This document shows, one piece after another, positions 1 through 12,408 of a stretch of DNA of 64,000 nt. The DNA is from Diprion similis (lineage: Eukaryota; Arthropoda; Insecta; Hymenoptera; Diprionidae). The notes under the pieces were generated by a model, which was not told the origin of the DNA, did not search any database, and saw nothing but the letters and a program-made list of their open reading frames with translations. How positions within the stretch are numbered: position 1 is the stretch's first letter; each line of letters opens with the position of its first letter. The stretch covers positions 1,178,001 through 1,242,000 of the forward strand of contig NC_060112.1 in assembly GCF_021155765.1 (NCBI RefSeq), in the 5' to 3' direction. Position numbers and translations under genes: made by a program.

Positions 1-536
1 GATTTACAGTGTAAATACTGTTCGTTATTGATCGGTGTTAATTTATCTATATTTTTGTTGTTTCGTTCCGTTCTTATCTTAAGTTTTGCGGATAAAAATT
101 GATTCATTCGAGATTGGTACACTGTGTATGTGACTGCAGGTTAAAAATGTTCCTGTGTCAGATGGACTATGGAGACCGTAATATGGTACCAAAATTTGGA
201 TAAATATATGTAATGCATAGCACAGATCTCATCACGAATATAGTTTGAAATTGTGAAAGTTTTATCTCTTTTAACTTCTTAACGACTTGTATTTTTTCTC
301 GACTTGGCTATAATTTTCATAATTACAATATCTGCGCCTTTTATTTTTTCTTTTTGTAATCGAAGATATCAGGATTGATGATCAGTTTCGGAAGATCGAT
401 TCTTGAAGTATAATTAAATCCAACGATCAGAACCTTCCTTGAGTTGAATTCATAACAGGAATTCATTTATTTTTATGTAACCATAGATCAATCGATATGA
501 TTGTTAAAATTTTGGATATTTTTCATCTGCTTTCAG
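1..536 (+). other. intron of da
   Basis: AT-rich sequence with no open frame resembling E-protein. It ends in TTTCAG directly before the exon at 537, so it is the 3' part of an intron whose donor lies left of the window. Confidence 0.7.
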
Positions 537-621
537 TATGGCTCCGACGAATTTGGTCAGGACTCACCAAGGTACACCTCCCCAAAAGCTGCGGCACTCT
601 ACGCCGACCACTATTATATTG
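537..621 (+). CDS. da: da internal exon (first visible)
   Basis: Bounded by TTTCAG and GTACGT. It encodes a segment beginning [20 protein letters not shown], typical of the N-terminal half of E-proteins, and ends one base into a codon. The exon at 1369 supplies the other two bases (G + AT = Asp), so the phases agree. Confidence 0.9.
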
Positions 622-3600
622 GTACGTGTATAATTATTCTCTTTACATTCTTTTTCATCTTATTTATAGCTTCATCCTTTTTCATTCGTATAATATACAA
701 TTAGTCAATCTTGTGTCTCAAGTTCTGAGCATCTCATCCTACAACCAACTTTGTTTCATTCCTTTCTTTTTTTTAATTATTCGTAAAACTGGTTGTGAAG
801 TAACCTGAGTAGAAGATAAGGATAAACGAGGAAGTGATATGAAATAAAAAAACAGTCGATACTTCGGCCGAAGTTGTTCTTTTACTGTACCTACCTACCA
901 TTTACGTCTATCCGTTTCGCGGCAAAGACTGCTTCGGAGATCGATATATATTAAATGTTCCGCGTGCGGGGAATATTACTTTTCTTTCTAAAGAAGTACA
1001 ATAACCTGCTGGAGAGAATTGTATGTGTCTCGTAATTTTTATTAAACTTCTTTTACTTCGTATCGCTGCGTAGGCAGAAAGATAATACTATAGAAGTGAT
1101 TCTGTGGTTCGATAACAGTTGAAGGAACAAAGAGAACTTTCCAATTTAGAAAATTTTTAATTCTATCACCATAAAATTATGAATTGAATGCGGTTTACCA
1201 AGTGAAGAAAACGAATTCGTTTGGAAAATATCATTGGGTTCGAATACTCGACAATCAATTTTTTTACTCCATCGGACACTGAGTTTTCAAACTTACCTGC
1301 TACTCTATCCATCCAATTTATACACAAATGTTACGAAACTCAATTAATACATGGTTATTCTCGTTCAGATGGCAACGGAGCAGGAGCGGGTCCTGGCGAT
1401 CCGTGGACAGGAAGCACAGGCGGAGTGCAACCGCCGTACAGTGGCTACGCACCATCCCATTTGGCACAGCCAGCTTATCCCATGCACATACCCCATGACC
1501 CTATGGTGAGAATGGATAAATTTTATTGCAATTAATAACACTGAGGAGTTTGGTGGTGATGAGCGACCGCAGTTTGCTGGGTAACTGCGGCAAAGTGCAG
1601 GTACAGATCAGAATACTAGGCTCTGATTTAATGTGAGCAACGTTATAGAAGTCTGGAATGGGAATGCTCGCGAATTAATCTCCAAGAATTATTATTGATT
1701 CTATTGAACCCTCTTTCTGTAGGGTTGAGAGACTGAGAGACACTGTGGCAGTGCAGTATAAGCCGAATGAGTCAGAGCATCTATATATAGATCGGCTCTC
1801 CTGCTACATCATGTTTCTAGTCAAGTGCAGCAAGCAGCCTCTGTTTGATTTACGCAATTACACTACTTAGTGGTACCACCACTGCTGTCGTCCTACTACT
1901 ATCTCATTTTTATACCTACTAGATCTCATACCAACACAGAAACCTTCTTCAGAAGTTATTGATGTCTGTTATACAGTCAAAGTAAAAATACCAGAGAATG
2001 ATTTGAAAAATCGAAATACAGAGCTTATGCGATTAATAAGACAACTTTGAATCCTCATTGAGGAACTCAGAATTGTTTTTCGACTCCTTGGCGATTTGCA
2101 ATAATGAAAATGGCCATTGTAATGATGAATAAAATATTTTCAATTAAAGGCATATCCTGTGATGTCGCCAAACGGTGATACGGCAGCCCCGATACTTGGT
2201 TCGGCTGTTACAAGTGCTGCGTCGTTACCACCAATGTCGACGTTTCGAGGTAGCGCGGCTGCAGCAGCTGGAAGTGGCACGGGAGCTCCGTCTCCCGCTT
2301 CCTTGCAGTACAGTCACAGCCCTGGAGCTCCGCCACCAGCCCCGAGCGCACCAAGTGTGACAACCAACAACCAGCCAACGCCAGGAGATACCCTTGGCAA
2401 GGCACTTGCCTCTGTTGTGAGTGCAAGAGTACGTGTCCCTCACGCATCTCATTTCTTCTTAAAACCGCTATGGACTAAACCCAGTAAAATGGTTGACCTT
2501 CCACAGAAATTTATCCCAAGCAAAACAATTTATGCATATGTGTAAAACGCATTGATCGATTTCTCAAAGGGGATCTAGCTTTTACACGAATTCTTGATCT
2601 TCTCTTTATTTCCTCAGATTTACCCCACGGACCAATCGGTATCTAGCTATAGCAGTAACCCTTCGACGCCAGTTAGTTCACCCCCACCGTTAACAGGCTC
2701 CGCACCAGGCTGGGCCTCAGGAGCAGCCCCTGTCTCCCCACATTTTGCGGCAGACCCAAATCGTGGCGGAACTATTCACATGGTAAGTTTTATTTACTTG
2801 TGATTCTGTCCGAAGACACTATTGTCTTTTACCCACCCGTCCTTCTCTGATGTACCTCTCCTTTCTTTTCTTGCTTTATCCCTCTTCCCCCTCCCTTCAC
2901 TCATCATGTATTTTACATCAACATAAACTGGATAATAGCCTGTTTTACTGCATATTTACCTAGCAAAAGTTGCTTTGATTCATTATTTGTCCTCAGCAAC
3001 TATTCAAATCTTTCCAACGACTAGCCTCAAACAGTTTTTGTTTAGGTTAATTGAAACTGAGATGCAACTAACTTCTGATAATACGTCACGTATACGTGTA
3101 ATAAAAACCAATAGGCAACGTCAGTATTTTTATGCAACTAAAGACGAACTAAGGATTTGCGGTTTATGTACAAATTTGAAAAGAAACAAAGAACCCCGTG
3201 GAATAGTTGCTGAATACTAAAAGCATAACTTCATAAATGATTTCCCTTGAGGGATTTCGATCTAAACATTGTTGAGAGATTAATTGTTTTCATTAAAACG
3301 CATATAACGTAGACTCGAAGTTATTCTAACAAACTGAAGACTGTTTTAATTTCATTATTTCAATGGAAATAGCTTTGGGGATGCACAAAGCATGAGAAAC
3401 ACACGTTGAGGAAGAAAACGAAAACGAGAAAGAGAAAGAGAAAGAGAAAGAGAAAGAGAAAGAGAGAGTGCACCAATAATTAATTCATTTTTGTGTTGTT
3501 TTTCTTTTTAACTTTTTACCCTTGTTTGTTGTGAACGTTGTGTTGACTTGGTTGTTTTGGTTTTGTTGTTGCGTTGGTGTTGTGTGTGAAGCCGGCACCA

Positions 3601-6600
3601 GAGCAGCAGAGGCTAGATGATGCCATCGGCTTCCTGCGCGACCACGCCGAGGTGAGGATCACCGTTTTTTATTTACTTGCCCATTATGTATTGAATTAAC
3701 ACAAGAATCACGTGACCACGCATTTGGTTTTTCATTTTGCAAAATGGTTCTCATTTTCTCACATCAGGTATTCGGTTTGTCTTGATTGACTAACACTTTT
3801 TTATCGGATTGTCCACACTCGTATTCTCCTTTATCTTTCTTGTTACACATTTCAATAGATTGAGACAGGATTTTATCGATAACAGTTTCTTAATTTGGAT
3901 AATTTGAGTGATTTAAGCTGATTGTTGTTATACTTTATTTTCAAAGTAGTGCGGCATGTAGAACACTAACAAACGATATAGATAATAAAGTCTTAAAGAT
4001 GCCTAAAAATCTATCGCACTTCTACCAAAATTCCAGTTACATGATAAAAATATGAATATGAAATGCATAACAAAGAAAGAAAGGAAAAAACGCACTATGG
4101 ACGATCGACCTTAGACAGACAATTAAGTTTGCACTGTATAAAATGATAATAAACATCTTATTAATGGACGACCAAAATGTAATCGAGTCGGGTCTGTGGT
4201 ATTCTGTTGGTACAGGGGACACGGATGGAGGAGAGACTGGACGATGCAATCAATGTACTAAGGAATCACGCAGAAAGTCAACTCGGCTTACACCTCGCAC
4301 CTGTAGGACCTCACGCCTCGTTATACTCCCATACCTCACCCCCACAGTTGGACCATTTGGTAAGTATATCGTCGATGCGGGTATTGACTGTCATTAATAG
4401 AGTTAGGACTTTGTTCTGAAAATTCTGTATCTCGCTTCGCAGACGAGTCCTCACCCTGCGGTAACAGTGGCACAACCCCAGGGTTCGTATCCTGGTCTGA
4501 CGCCAACACCCGACACAGATGGTTCTATAAAAATCGAGAGGTTACCTGTTTCAAATGCCAGTAAGTTAATATCCATTATTACACGAAAATATTTTCAATT
4601 ATTTGCGATGAAAGATACAAAAATCCTGTCCGGTATAGCAAGAATCTTCTTAAACAATAACACATGTCTTGCGGTTAGAGAGGCAGACTGGCTTGCAACT
4701 TGTCTGTTTGAATTTTCCGTATATCTAAACTTGAATCACCTTATTGTAAATAGCGGCGGGATTCTTATATGGGTACCTTAGAGAGAGTCTGACCATTGTG
4801 CGTTGCATCAGATATATACACGACAACTATTACAAATGACTAGATACTCGTATACGTTCTGTGAGCTATCATCCATTATCTGCCTCTAGGCCTGTGACGC
4901 ATATGGCGAATGTCTAAATTAGGATTATACTCGGTCACTTCCTGCTTTTAATTGCTAAGTGCGGTCTTGTTCATTAAAACGAACTGCATTCTACTAATAG
5001 TGGTTATCACGTATTTTTCCGCGTGTGTTCCTACTTACTTCTTTTAATATTATCTCATTTAATTTATTCCCTCGAAATATTCTTGAAACACTCTATACTC
5101 CACTCATTTAAGGCAGTATCAATAATTAGTAGAATATATATCTTTAGAAAAGAGGAAAGATCCGCCAGACAGTAGTGGTGGCGAAACGAAACCTTCGAGC
5201 AGCGACTTGGTCACTGGAGCTGGAGTCATAGGAGCGTCTACCGTCAATTCGACGTCACAAGGGAAAGGCACCAAGAGATCGCGCAGATAGTAAGTGTTTT
5301 CCTAATTACACGCAACAGTAAAAGAGAAAGCAAAAGAACAAAAACTACCAGACTCATGTCTCTCATCATGTTTTATCTTTATTTTTATTATTTTTTTTTT
5401 TTTTTAGTTATATTTCATGTATCGAAATTATTTGCTCCTTCAGTCGAACTTAACGGGTATGTTTTTGAATGGTCGGAAAATGATTATATGCTTAACAGTT
5501 AGAAATTCGATAGAAACTTTGGATTGCTTAATAGCAGGTGGTGCGGCTGATACATCAACTCCTCGTTCAATGATTACTAAGACTTACCACTGCCCGTCAC
5601 GTTTAAGATGATATGTTAGCCCAATTCATACCTCATTTTCGATCAATCAATATAAGGTACTACCATTCGGTAGCATGTTTTAGACATTCACGAATAGATT
5701 GTCGGATAGATTGACAAATAATGCCAAGTATACTCTTGATGTGGAAGAGAGAAAGCTATTGTCATTGATTTTTATCATTGTTTGACCTTAAAATTGTAAA
5801 AAAAAGTGTGACGATATAAACTAACTTGCTGTGTCTTTAAACAACCGTTGTTCGAGCGCTGAGGAAGACTGCGACGACCCGGGCACTAAAGCGGTGCGTG
5901 AAAAAGAAAGACGACAGGCTAACAACGTTCGTGAAAGGTTAGTGAGCACACGCAGTACGCACTATTAGCATTTTGGTCCAAATCCTTGTAACATTTCCTC
6001 TAAAATCTTTTTGCCTGCCTTTTGTCGTATGACAATGATCACGTCAAGATTTTATCAATCTTCAGTTTCGATAACCTCTACATTTCATGCGATAACAGTA
6101 ATCGAATCGCAAATATATACTACAATGTTATTGGACTCAATATAGTACTACTTGTCTCGTATTTTCACTTCAGCAAAATCTAATCTGTACGTTTTTGTAG
6201 TCAGTTCCTTTATTTAAGTTTACGGCCAATTAGAGGTGAACATGTCCTATCGAGCATCTATAAACCCTCAGTTTACCTGATTTTCTCACTGATTAGCCTT
6301 TTCCAAATAAAGGCAACCGTAATTGGAATATATATTAAATTTTAGAATTCATTAACTATTCTATACTACTGCTACTCAATTTCAGGCAGCAAGTATATTA
6401 TAGTATTCCTATTACCTGTCTGTCAATCCTTCTCACTACTGTAAGGCCCGTCTTTATGTAAACGGAAATAAAAATGTTTCCAGCTGCAAACAAAAATGAG
6501 ACATGTTTTAGAATTTCTCATAAGCTGGTTGGAATCAGTTTCGCTACGCAATTTAGCTACCAGGCATGTTATGTTATAGAAACCTGTTTTTTTTTTTGTA

Positions 6601-6984
6601 ATATTTGTACACATTGGTTTTTTTTTCATATTTTCTTTTGTTGTTTCAAGTGCGACAGATTTATTATATTCTAGGATAAAATTTCTCATTCCCCCTTTAC
6701 ACTAAAATCTTGTTTTATTTCAGATTAAGATGTGATTTGTAAACTCATCTCTTTACCACGTACGAGTATTCTATTTAATCCTTACTAATTAGTCTCTCGT
6801 TTTCTTACCTCGGTTTTTATACACGTTTTTATTTATTCCTGTCTATTTTATGTGATAGACAAGAATCATCTTTCTCTGAAATATAACCAGACAATCGTAC
6901 CCTTGTTTAAAACGAACTTATTCGGAAAGTCTTGATTGCCAAACGACCAAAGAAAAAGTTGGGAGAGAAAATGAGAGAGAAAAA

Positions 6985-7037
<53 letters not shown>

Positions 7038-8750
7038 GAAGAGAAAGAAACAACAAAATCATCAAACGTACAAAGAGTATGGGCCTTTCAGATAAAGTTG
7101 AAGAAAAATTAGTTTTTCCGTTTAGGATTGGCCTATCCCTGAGCCAGTTTTAAAAAAAACCTCAATAAAAATGAAATAAAAAGAAATCACCTCAGCTCCT
7201 AAGAAAATCCAATATGGACCTAAGTGCGTGTGTTCATTAATGCAAGTTTTGAAACATTTTTCGTCAATGAAAACAAGAATCACATAAATGTCATGAATCA
7301 ACAAATCATTAATTTATAAATATCAAATGAAAAAACTAACAGACTCTATCGCTCGAACAACATCACTGAACGACGGTAAAAATACATCTCACAGTTACGA
7401 AAGAATCTTTATGTACAAATAGAACTGGTTACCTGAAAATTCATCCGATTTTTGAATTATTCAGTTTTTTTTTAGACGGTGTTCGTATCTCTCACTAAAT
7501 ACGTCTTATTAACGTTCAATAGTCCAGCTCAATTCTTTTTACTTGTAATTGTTAAGATTGTCAAATCTGGTGATTAATCGAGTATTGTTATTGCGCAACT
7601 GTTGTTCGAGCGCCGAAGACGAGGATGATGATCCTGACATGAAGGCTCAGAGGGAAAAGGAGCGGAGGCAGGCCAATAATGCTAGGGAAAGGTAAGACCC
7701 TAAGTTGAAGAATAAAAAAAAAGCAAGATGCTGCGTACTAATGGTTTCTAAAAATTTTACATAAGCGAAAATATGCAATTCAATGTTACATGTTGTGTCT
7801 ATATGGATGTAATGTATGCAACGAACCGTAACATTTTAATCAACTGGCCCGTAGTCTTTGTATAGTATGTTTTTTTTGGATTCTTTTTTATTTTTGTATA
7901 AATTACTAATCGTTTTCAACTGGATCTGGCGTCTTTTAGCAAGTGGTGAAAGGGAGCTCAAACTCATTGAACAAGATACACGTTCATACAGTCTTAACAA
8001 TGTATTCTGTCATTGGTAATAACACGGATCACTCTCATGCTTTCGACATGCTCAATTGTGTACTCAATTTTTAATTTAACTACACGCTTGTGTAGTAATC
8101 AACTGGGTATGGATGGATAATAATGGATATTCCCTGTTCTTCGCTTAAACAACGGTATAAGCAATCATATTGTACTATGCGACATTCGTTGTTTTTTTTT
8201 TCTATCCAGGATACGTATTAGGGATATTAATGAAGCTTTGAAGGAGCTCGGCAGAATGTGTATGACGCACCTGAAGACCGACAAACCACAAACTAAACTT
8301 GGCATTCTTAATATGGCTGTCGAAGTTATTATGACCTTGGAACAACAAGTCAGAGGTATTTATCTTACGTCTGTCAACCTATTGTTATGCATGGTTGATA
8401 AAAATGTGAAATGACTGTGGCAGTAATTGAAAAATGATGCTCAATTCTTCTTTCCAGAACGAAATCTAAATCCAAAAGCAGCGTGTTTGAAAAGAAGAGA
8501 AGAAGAAAAAGCTGAAGACGGTTCTAAATTACCTGGACATTTAGCTACCCACATAGCACATCCTCATCCCCATCCGCACTCGCACTCGCAGCCGCCGTTC
8601 CCCGCGATGCCTGTAAGTTTTCTTTGTTCCATATAATATTTGACTTGAAATATCTCTGTCTTTCTTTTTATCGATATTAATCGGCAAACGATGTCTATGT
8701 TCCAGGGGCCACCACCTTCCCTTCAACACAACCAGTCTCAACCGCAGTAG
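537..8750 (+). CDS. da: daughterless (class I bHLH E-protein), 3' portion, spliced
   Basis: E-protein transcription factor that binds E-boxes in the nucleus as a homodimer or as partner of tissue-specific bHLH factors. Exons by frame and splice consensus: 537-621, 1369-1505, 2150-2416, 2618-2782, 3592-3651 (alternative A), 4216-4359 (alternative B), 4443-4560, 5148-5289, 5857-5937 (alternative 8a), 7611-7691 (alternative 8b), 8210-8355, 8458-8612, 8706-8750 (TAG). With exons B and 8b the visible part encodes 494 residues. Low-complexity Ser/Pro/Gly/Ala transactivation sequence comes first, then the amphipathic segment [14 protein letters not shown], a basic stretch (TKRSRR), the basic region [14 protein letters not shown], helix-loop-helix ([10 protein letters not shown]...[19 protein letters not shown]), the E-protein-specific [21 protein letters not shown] segment and a His/Pro tail (HPHPHPHSH) ending HNQSQPQ. 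The N-terminal activation domain is outside the window. Identity is certain; the exact 3' splice sites of 8a and 8b are less so. Confidence 0.95.
3421..3468. repeat. GA-rich simple repeat (GAGAAA-type) in da intron
   Basis: A run of roughly eight AGAGAA units, about 120 bp upstream of alternative exon A. Confidence 0.9.
3592..3651 (+). CDS. da: da alternative exon A (short LDDAI exon)
   Basis: A 60-nt phase 0/0 exon between GTGTGAAG and GTGAGG. It encodes [20 protein letters not shown]. This repeats the amphipathic helix of exon B ([14 protein letters not shown]) with different codons and three replaced residues. Twenty codons keep frame whether the exon is used alone, with exon B, or not at all. 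Exon B continues 28 residues past HAE; exon A stops there. Good splice sites, open frame and high GC argue for a real exon. Which combinations are spliced cannot be read from the DNA. Confidence 0.8.
4216..4359 (+). CDS. da: da alternative exon B (long LDDAI exon)
   Basis: A 144-nt phase 0/0 exon between GGTACAG and GTAAGT. It encodes [20 protein letters not shown] followed by a Leu/His/Pro-rich stretch ending PPQLDHL. The LDDAI-VLRNHA core is the conserved helix of E-protein activation domain 2, so this is the canonical version. Confidence 0.9.
5857..5937 (+). CDS. da: da alternative exon 8a (basic region, Val form)
   Basis: An 81-nt exon with donor GTTAGT, phase 2/2. It encodes [20 protein letters not shown] and then ANNVRER, the acidic linker plus the DNA-contacting basic region. 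Exon 8b at 7611-7691 has the same length, phase and position in the protein. Over the shared 10 residues [10 protein letters not shown] the two exons differ at 11 of 30 bases, all silent, so both look selected. The assigned acceptor is TTCGAG|CGC. The Ala of the usual NNARER is Val here. Confidence 0.85.
6983..7035. repeat. (GA)n simple repeat in da intron
   Basis: An almost pure GA dinucleotide tract between alternative exons 8a and 8b. Confidence 0.9.
7611..7691 (+). CDS. da: da alternative exon 8b (basic region, canonical form)
   Basis: An 81-nt exon with donor GTAAGA, phase 2/2. It encodes [20 protein letters not shown] and then ANNARER, matching the usual E-protein basic region. It is the alternative to exon 8a. 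Both join the helix-loop-helix exon at 8210 with the same phase (AG + G = Arg). Including both would keep frame but duplicate the basic region, so exclusive use is the likely mode (inference). Confidence 0.9.
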
Positions 8751-11700
8751 CAGCGGCTGGACCATGGCGTCGCCCTGTGTTAAGGCGATGCGTTTGCTAT
8801 AAGTTTTTCCATCACTGGGCCGTCTTGTTGCAGTCTCGTGAATGGATTCTAATTATCCTACCGTATAGCCGTAATTATTTTACTTCTCAGCTATCCCGTA
8901 CACCGATCAATTACATGTATATAAAAGTTACACACACTGGTATACACGAATTTACGATCACACGAACACAACTTACATTTTTATTTACTAAAATTCATGG
9001 CCGGGCTGTCACGCATACTCGTAATTTATCGAGTGCCGTCGCTTTCAGGTACTTACTTTGGCAGCAAAAAAAAATAGCCGCATGTACGGCAATGGAGTAC
9101 GGGATTACACTTACTTTGCGAAAAATACAGTGTCCCGAAAAGTAATTGAGATCCCTTAGATGCATCCTTTGAAATTTCGCTCACAGGGAGTAATCCGACA
9201 GTTTTCTATTTTCAATTTTGTCGCCTAGCAACGAATCGTCGTGTACCATAATAAAATATTGCTCGTTACAGTTTTCATTCTTGAACTAGATAATAGGGAA
9301 ATTCGATTGTATAAATTTGTACAATACCCCAGAATGTTCAACCCTACGAATACAAATTACAAATACTTCTATTCCTTTTTATTCTTGCCGTATCGTAGAG
9401 CAAAGAGTGAATATCATTGTGTTGCTTTCATCTAACCAGGCATATTTTGATAGATAAGTTTAAGCTTTCTTTGTATCTGTAACTATCCAAATAGTCCTGC
9501 ATTTTCTCAAAAAAGTAGTTGGCAAGTTTCTAATCTGAATACTAAATACATAATAGCTGACGGTAGAAGTGACAACAGATTTTTTATTCGATATGACGTT
9601 ATTAAAGTTTTGACTTGGAAAGAAAATCAAGACATATTGACTTGGATGATATTTTTAAAAAATTATATTTTTATTATATAAATAAGTAATATTTATTCAT
9701 GAAAACAACAACGAAAAATCATTGGAATTTAAATTTGAATGCACTGCCCGAAATACGGATTTGATATTTCGGTAACTTACAATGACGCCATCCTTATTGT
9801 ATGTTATCAGATTTTAAGACAGACAGAGAAAACCATGTTTTTACTATTCACATTTAACTTTTTGAAGAATTATTAATATCATGCATATGTCGTGGAATCG
9901 TAAAGGGAATTGTCGGTCACTAAACAAACGTCGCGTTGAATAAATGATTATTGAATTGCATCATAATAAGACGCACGTCAAATTGTTTTTGATCATATGC
10001 CAATCGTTCAGCTCTTTACGTAGCGAATTTCGAAACCAATGCACACTTCTTGGTAGTACTTATTTCTCATATTTCTAATCGTCGTACAGCGGGCAAAGTA
10101 ACCAAAGTCATGTTCGCAAGCATTAACAGCAGTAGTGTATGTTTTTTTTAATTTAAATTCTCCACATACACACGTTCATTTCCATATACTTACGCATTTC
10201 GTAGAGATATTTCGATAGCGTTTTATGAAGAAAAGAAATATAAAACAAAAAAGATGACTGTGATTCATAATTTCTATTTTCATTTACAATCAATTGCCAG
10301 TGCCCTTTTTTTCAATTTTCTTTTGGTATGTGAATAAGGAGAAATAAAAAGTTCGAAATTATATAGAAAAAAAAAAAAAAAAACTGACAAGTTTCAAAGT
10401 TTTTTATTTATAATAATAAATAAATTATCACGTCTTAATTATAGAATGTTTTAGCAATATGCAGATTTCTGAAATTCATTTCTGTTTGCTATGAATAATG
10501 CAAAATATAATAAATAATGATCTGCATCGGCAGAGCATAAGCGACGCAACGCGTGTGACGTGACTACCCGTGTAAGCACAAATAGGCTCGCGGGTATATA
10601 AGTGTGTGTGTATGTGAAATGAAAAATGCGTTGCTCAAAGACTATACACAAGATTAGGTATTTAGAAGGAAACCTGACTTTATCTATAGCGTGTGTAGAA
10701 TATCCACACCTGATGTGTGTGAGCTGTTTAAGCGGATCATGTCCTAGTACGCACCTGAAGCATGTTTCACTGTTTCTCACCTCTCTTCGTCGCGCCGGCT
10801 CTGAAATAGTTTAATCAAAATTCAAATAGTAACTATATCAATAATCTTGTCGGATTTTTATCCTTATTTACTGGTTTTAATGCTTATTCTTTTAATCATT
10901 TTTTTGACGTGTACTTTTATTTCTATACGCGTTATAGGATCTTAAGGTAAAACGCATAAGTATTTTGTGAAGAGACGAATTAGTTGAAATTTCCGATAAT
11001 AAATAGAACGGCGATTAAACGTGATAAATTGGTTACATTTTCTCAATGTTTCGCAACGCACTATGCAGTCATTGTGTTGTTATATTGATACAATCGACAT
11101 AGACAACGGTACGTTGAGAACATTTGTGTTGTATACTAAACTTTTCCTTTACCTTGCAAGGTAATGTCATGTGAATAGTGTCATGAATACTGTCATACTA
11201 GATACATCAGGCATCCGACTGTAAAACAATGTAACGATAGTGATGGAAAAACTTGATACAAGCGCATCGTCATTGTGATACCACGGGATGTAGAACGACA
11301 TCAAATTAGGCGTGATATTCTCTTTGCCTTGAATTTAATATCTGACTAATTAACTTATCTCTGCCCGTACTTTCCAGTACGCCACGTCAATTGAAATTGT
11401 ATTTTATTTTTGAATTTACCATTTATTTTGTGAAGTCGAGCTGTCCACGCAGTGAAGAGCACAATTCCACAAAGGTTTCTTCAATAATCTTATTCATATA
11501 CTTTACTACCGAGTGACCAATGACTCATTTTATCAACTTTCGTTCAGGTCAACTAAGCAAGCTTTTTAAGACAATTTTCTGTCGAAAAAATTCTTTCAAT
11601 ATAAGCGCACCAGAGACAATGCGTTTGCTCGTGTGTTTTTATTTCTTTCATCGTCTAAGCATTTAAGACGGAATGCCTGATGTGATTTCAAAGATTGACG

Positions 11701-12361
11701 AACGGTATTAATTTATCAATATGAAATTTTTTTTACCTGTCTATCCGCCGTGTTATTGCACGTGTACTACGTGCATATGTATACGGCAACAAACTTTTAT
11801 TTGAAAAAATAAGTAATCCCAGTGACGTTTCCTAATTATTTCACTTACATTACTTTCATCTTATTTTCACATTTATCAATGATCAGAATGTGGCCCCCAG
11901 CTATAGAGAGATAGCAAGAGGAGTGTGATAAAAACCAGTCAGAACTAAAACAACTGCCCGTTGATAAATTTTATCATATATTAGTAGAGCATGTTTAAAA
12001 TTATCAAACTCTAACGGAATCATTGTTTTGTCTGCGAATTTTCTGGTATTTTTGCAAAACCGGAATGAACAAGGAGGAGTTTTTAAATTACATGGAAAAA
12101 AAAACAAAAAAATTCTGACGCCAAACATGTGCTTTAAGTGCTTACTAGCGAACGCATTCCCTTAAGATTAAGGACAATAAATATTATACCTTTGCGTACA
12201 CACTCATATTTCATTGCTCCTAGTTAAGGAGCGTTTGTACATAGGAAAGAGTTCTGCCCGCCTACTTAAATTTGCTTTGTCAACTTGCACCGGCGCGCTA
12301 GCAAACAGACGATATGGTATATTCTGTTCCAGTGAAAGAATTGTTCAAACATTATTATTAC

Positions 12362-12408
<47 letters not shown>

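Noticed and set aside
6932-7153. Arg/Glu-rich 73-codon frame in a da intron
   Set aside because: Translation of the (GA)n repeat.
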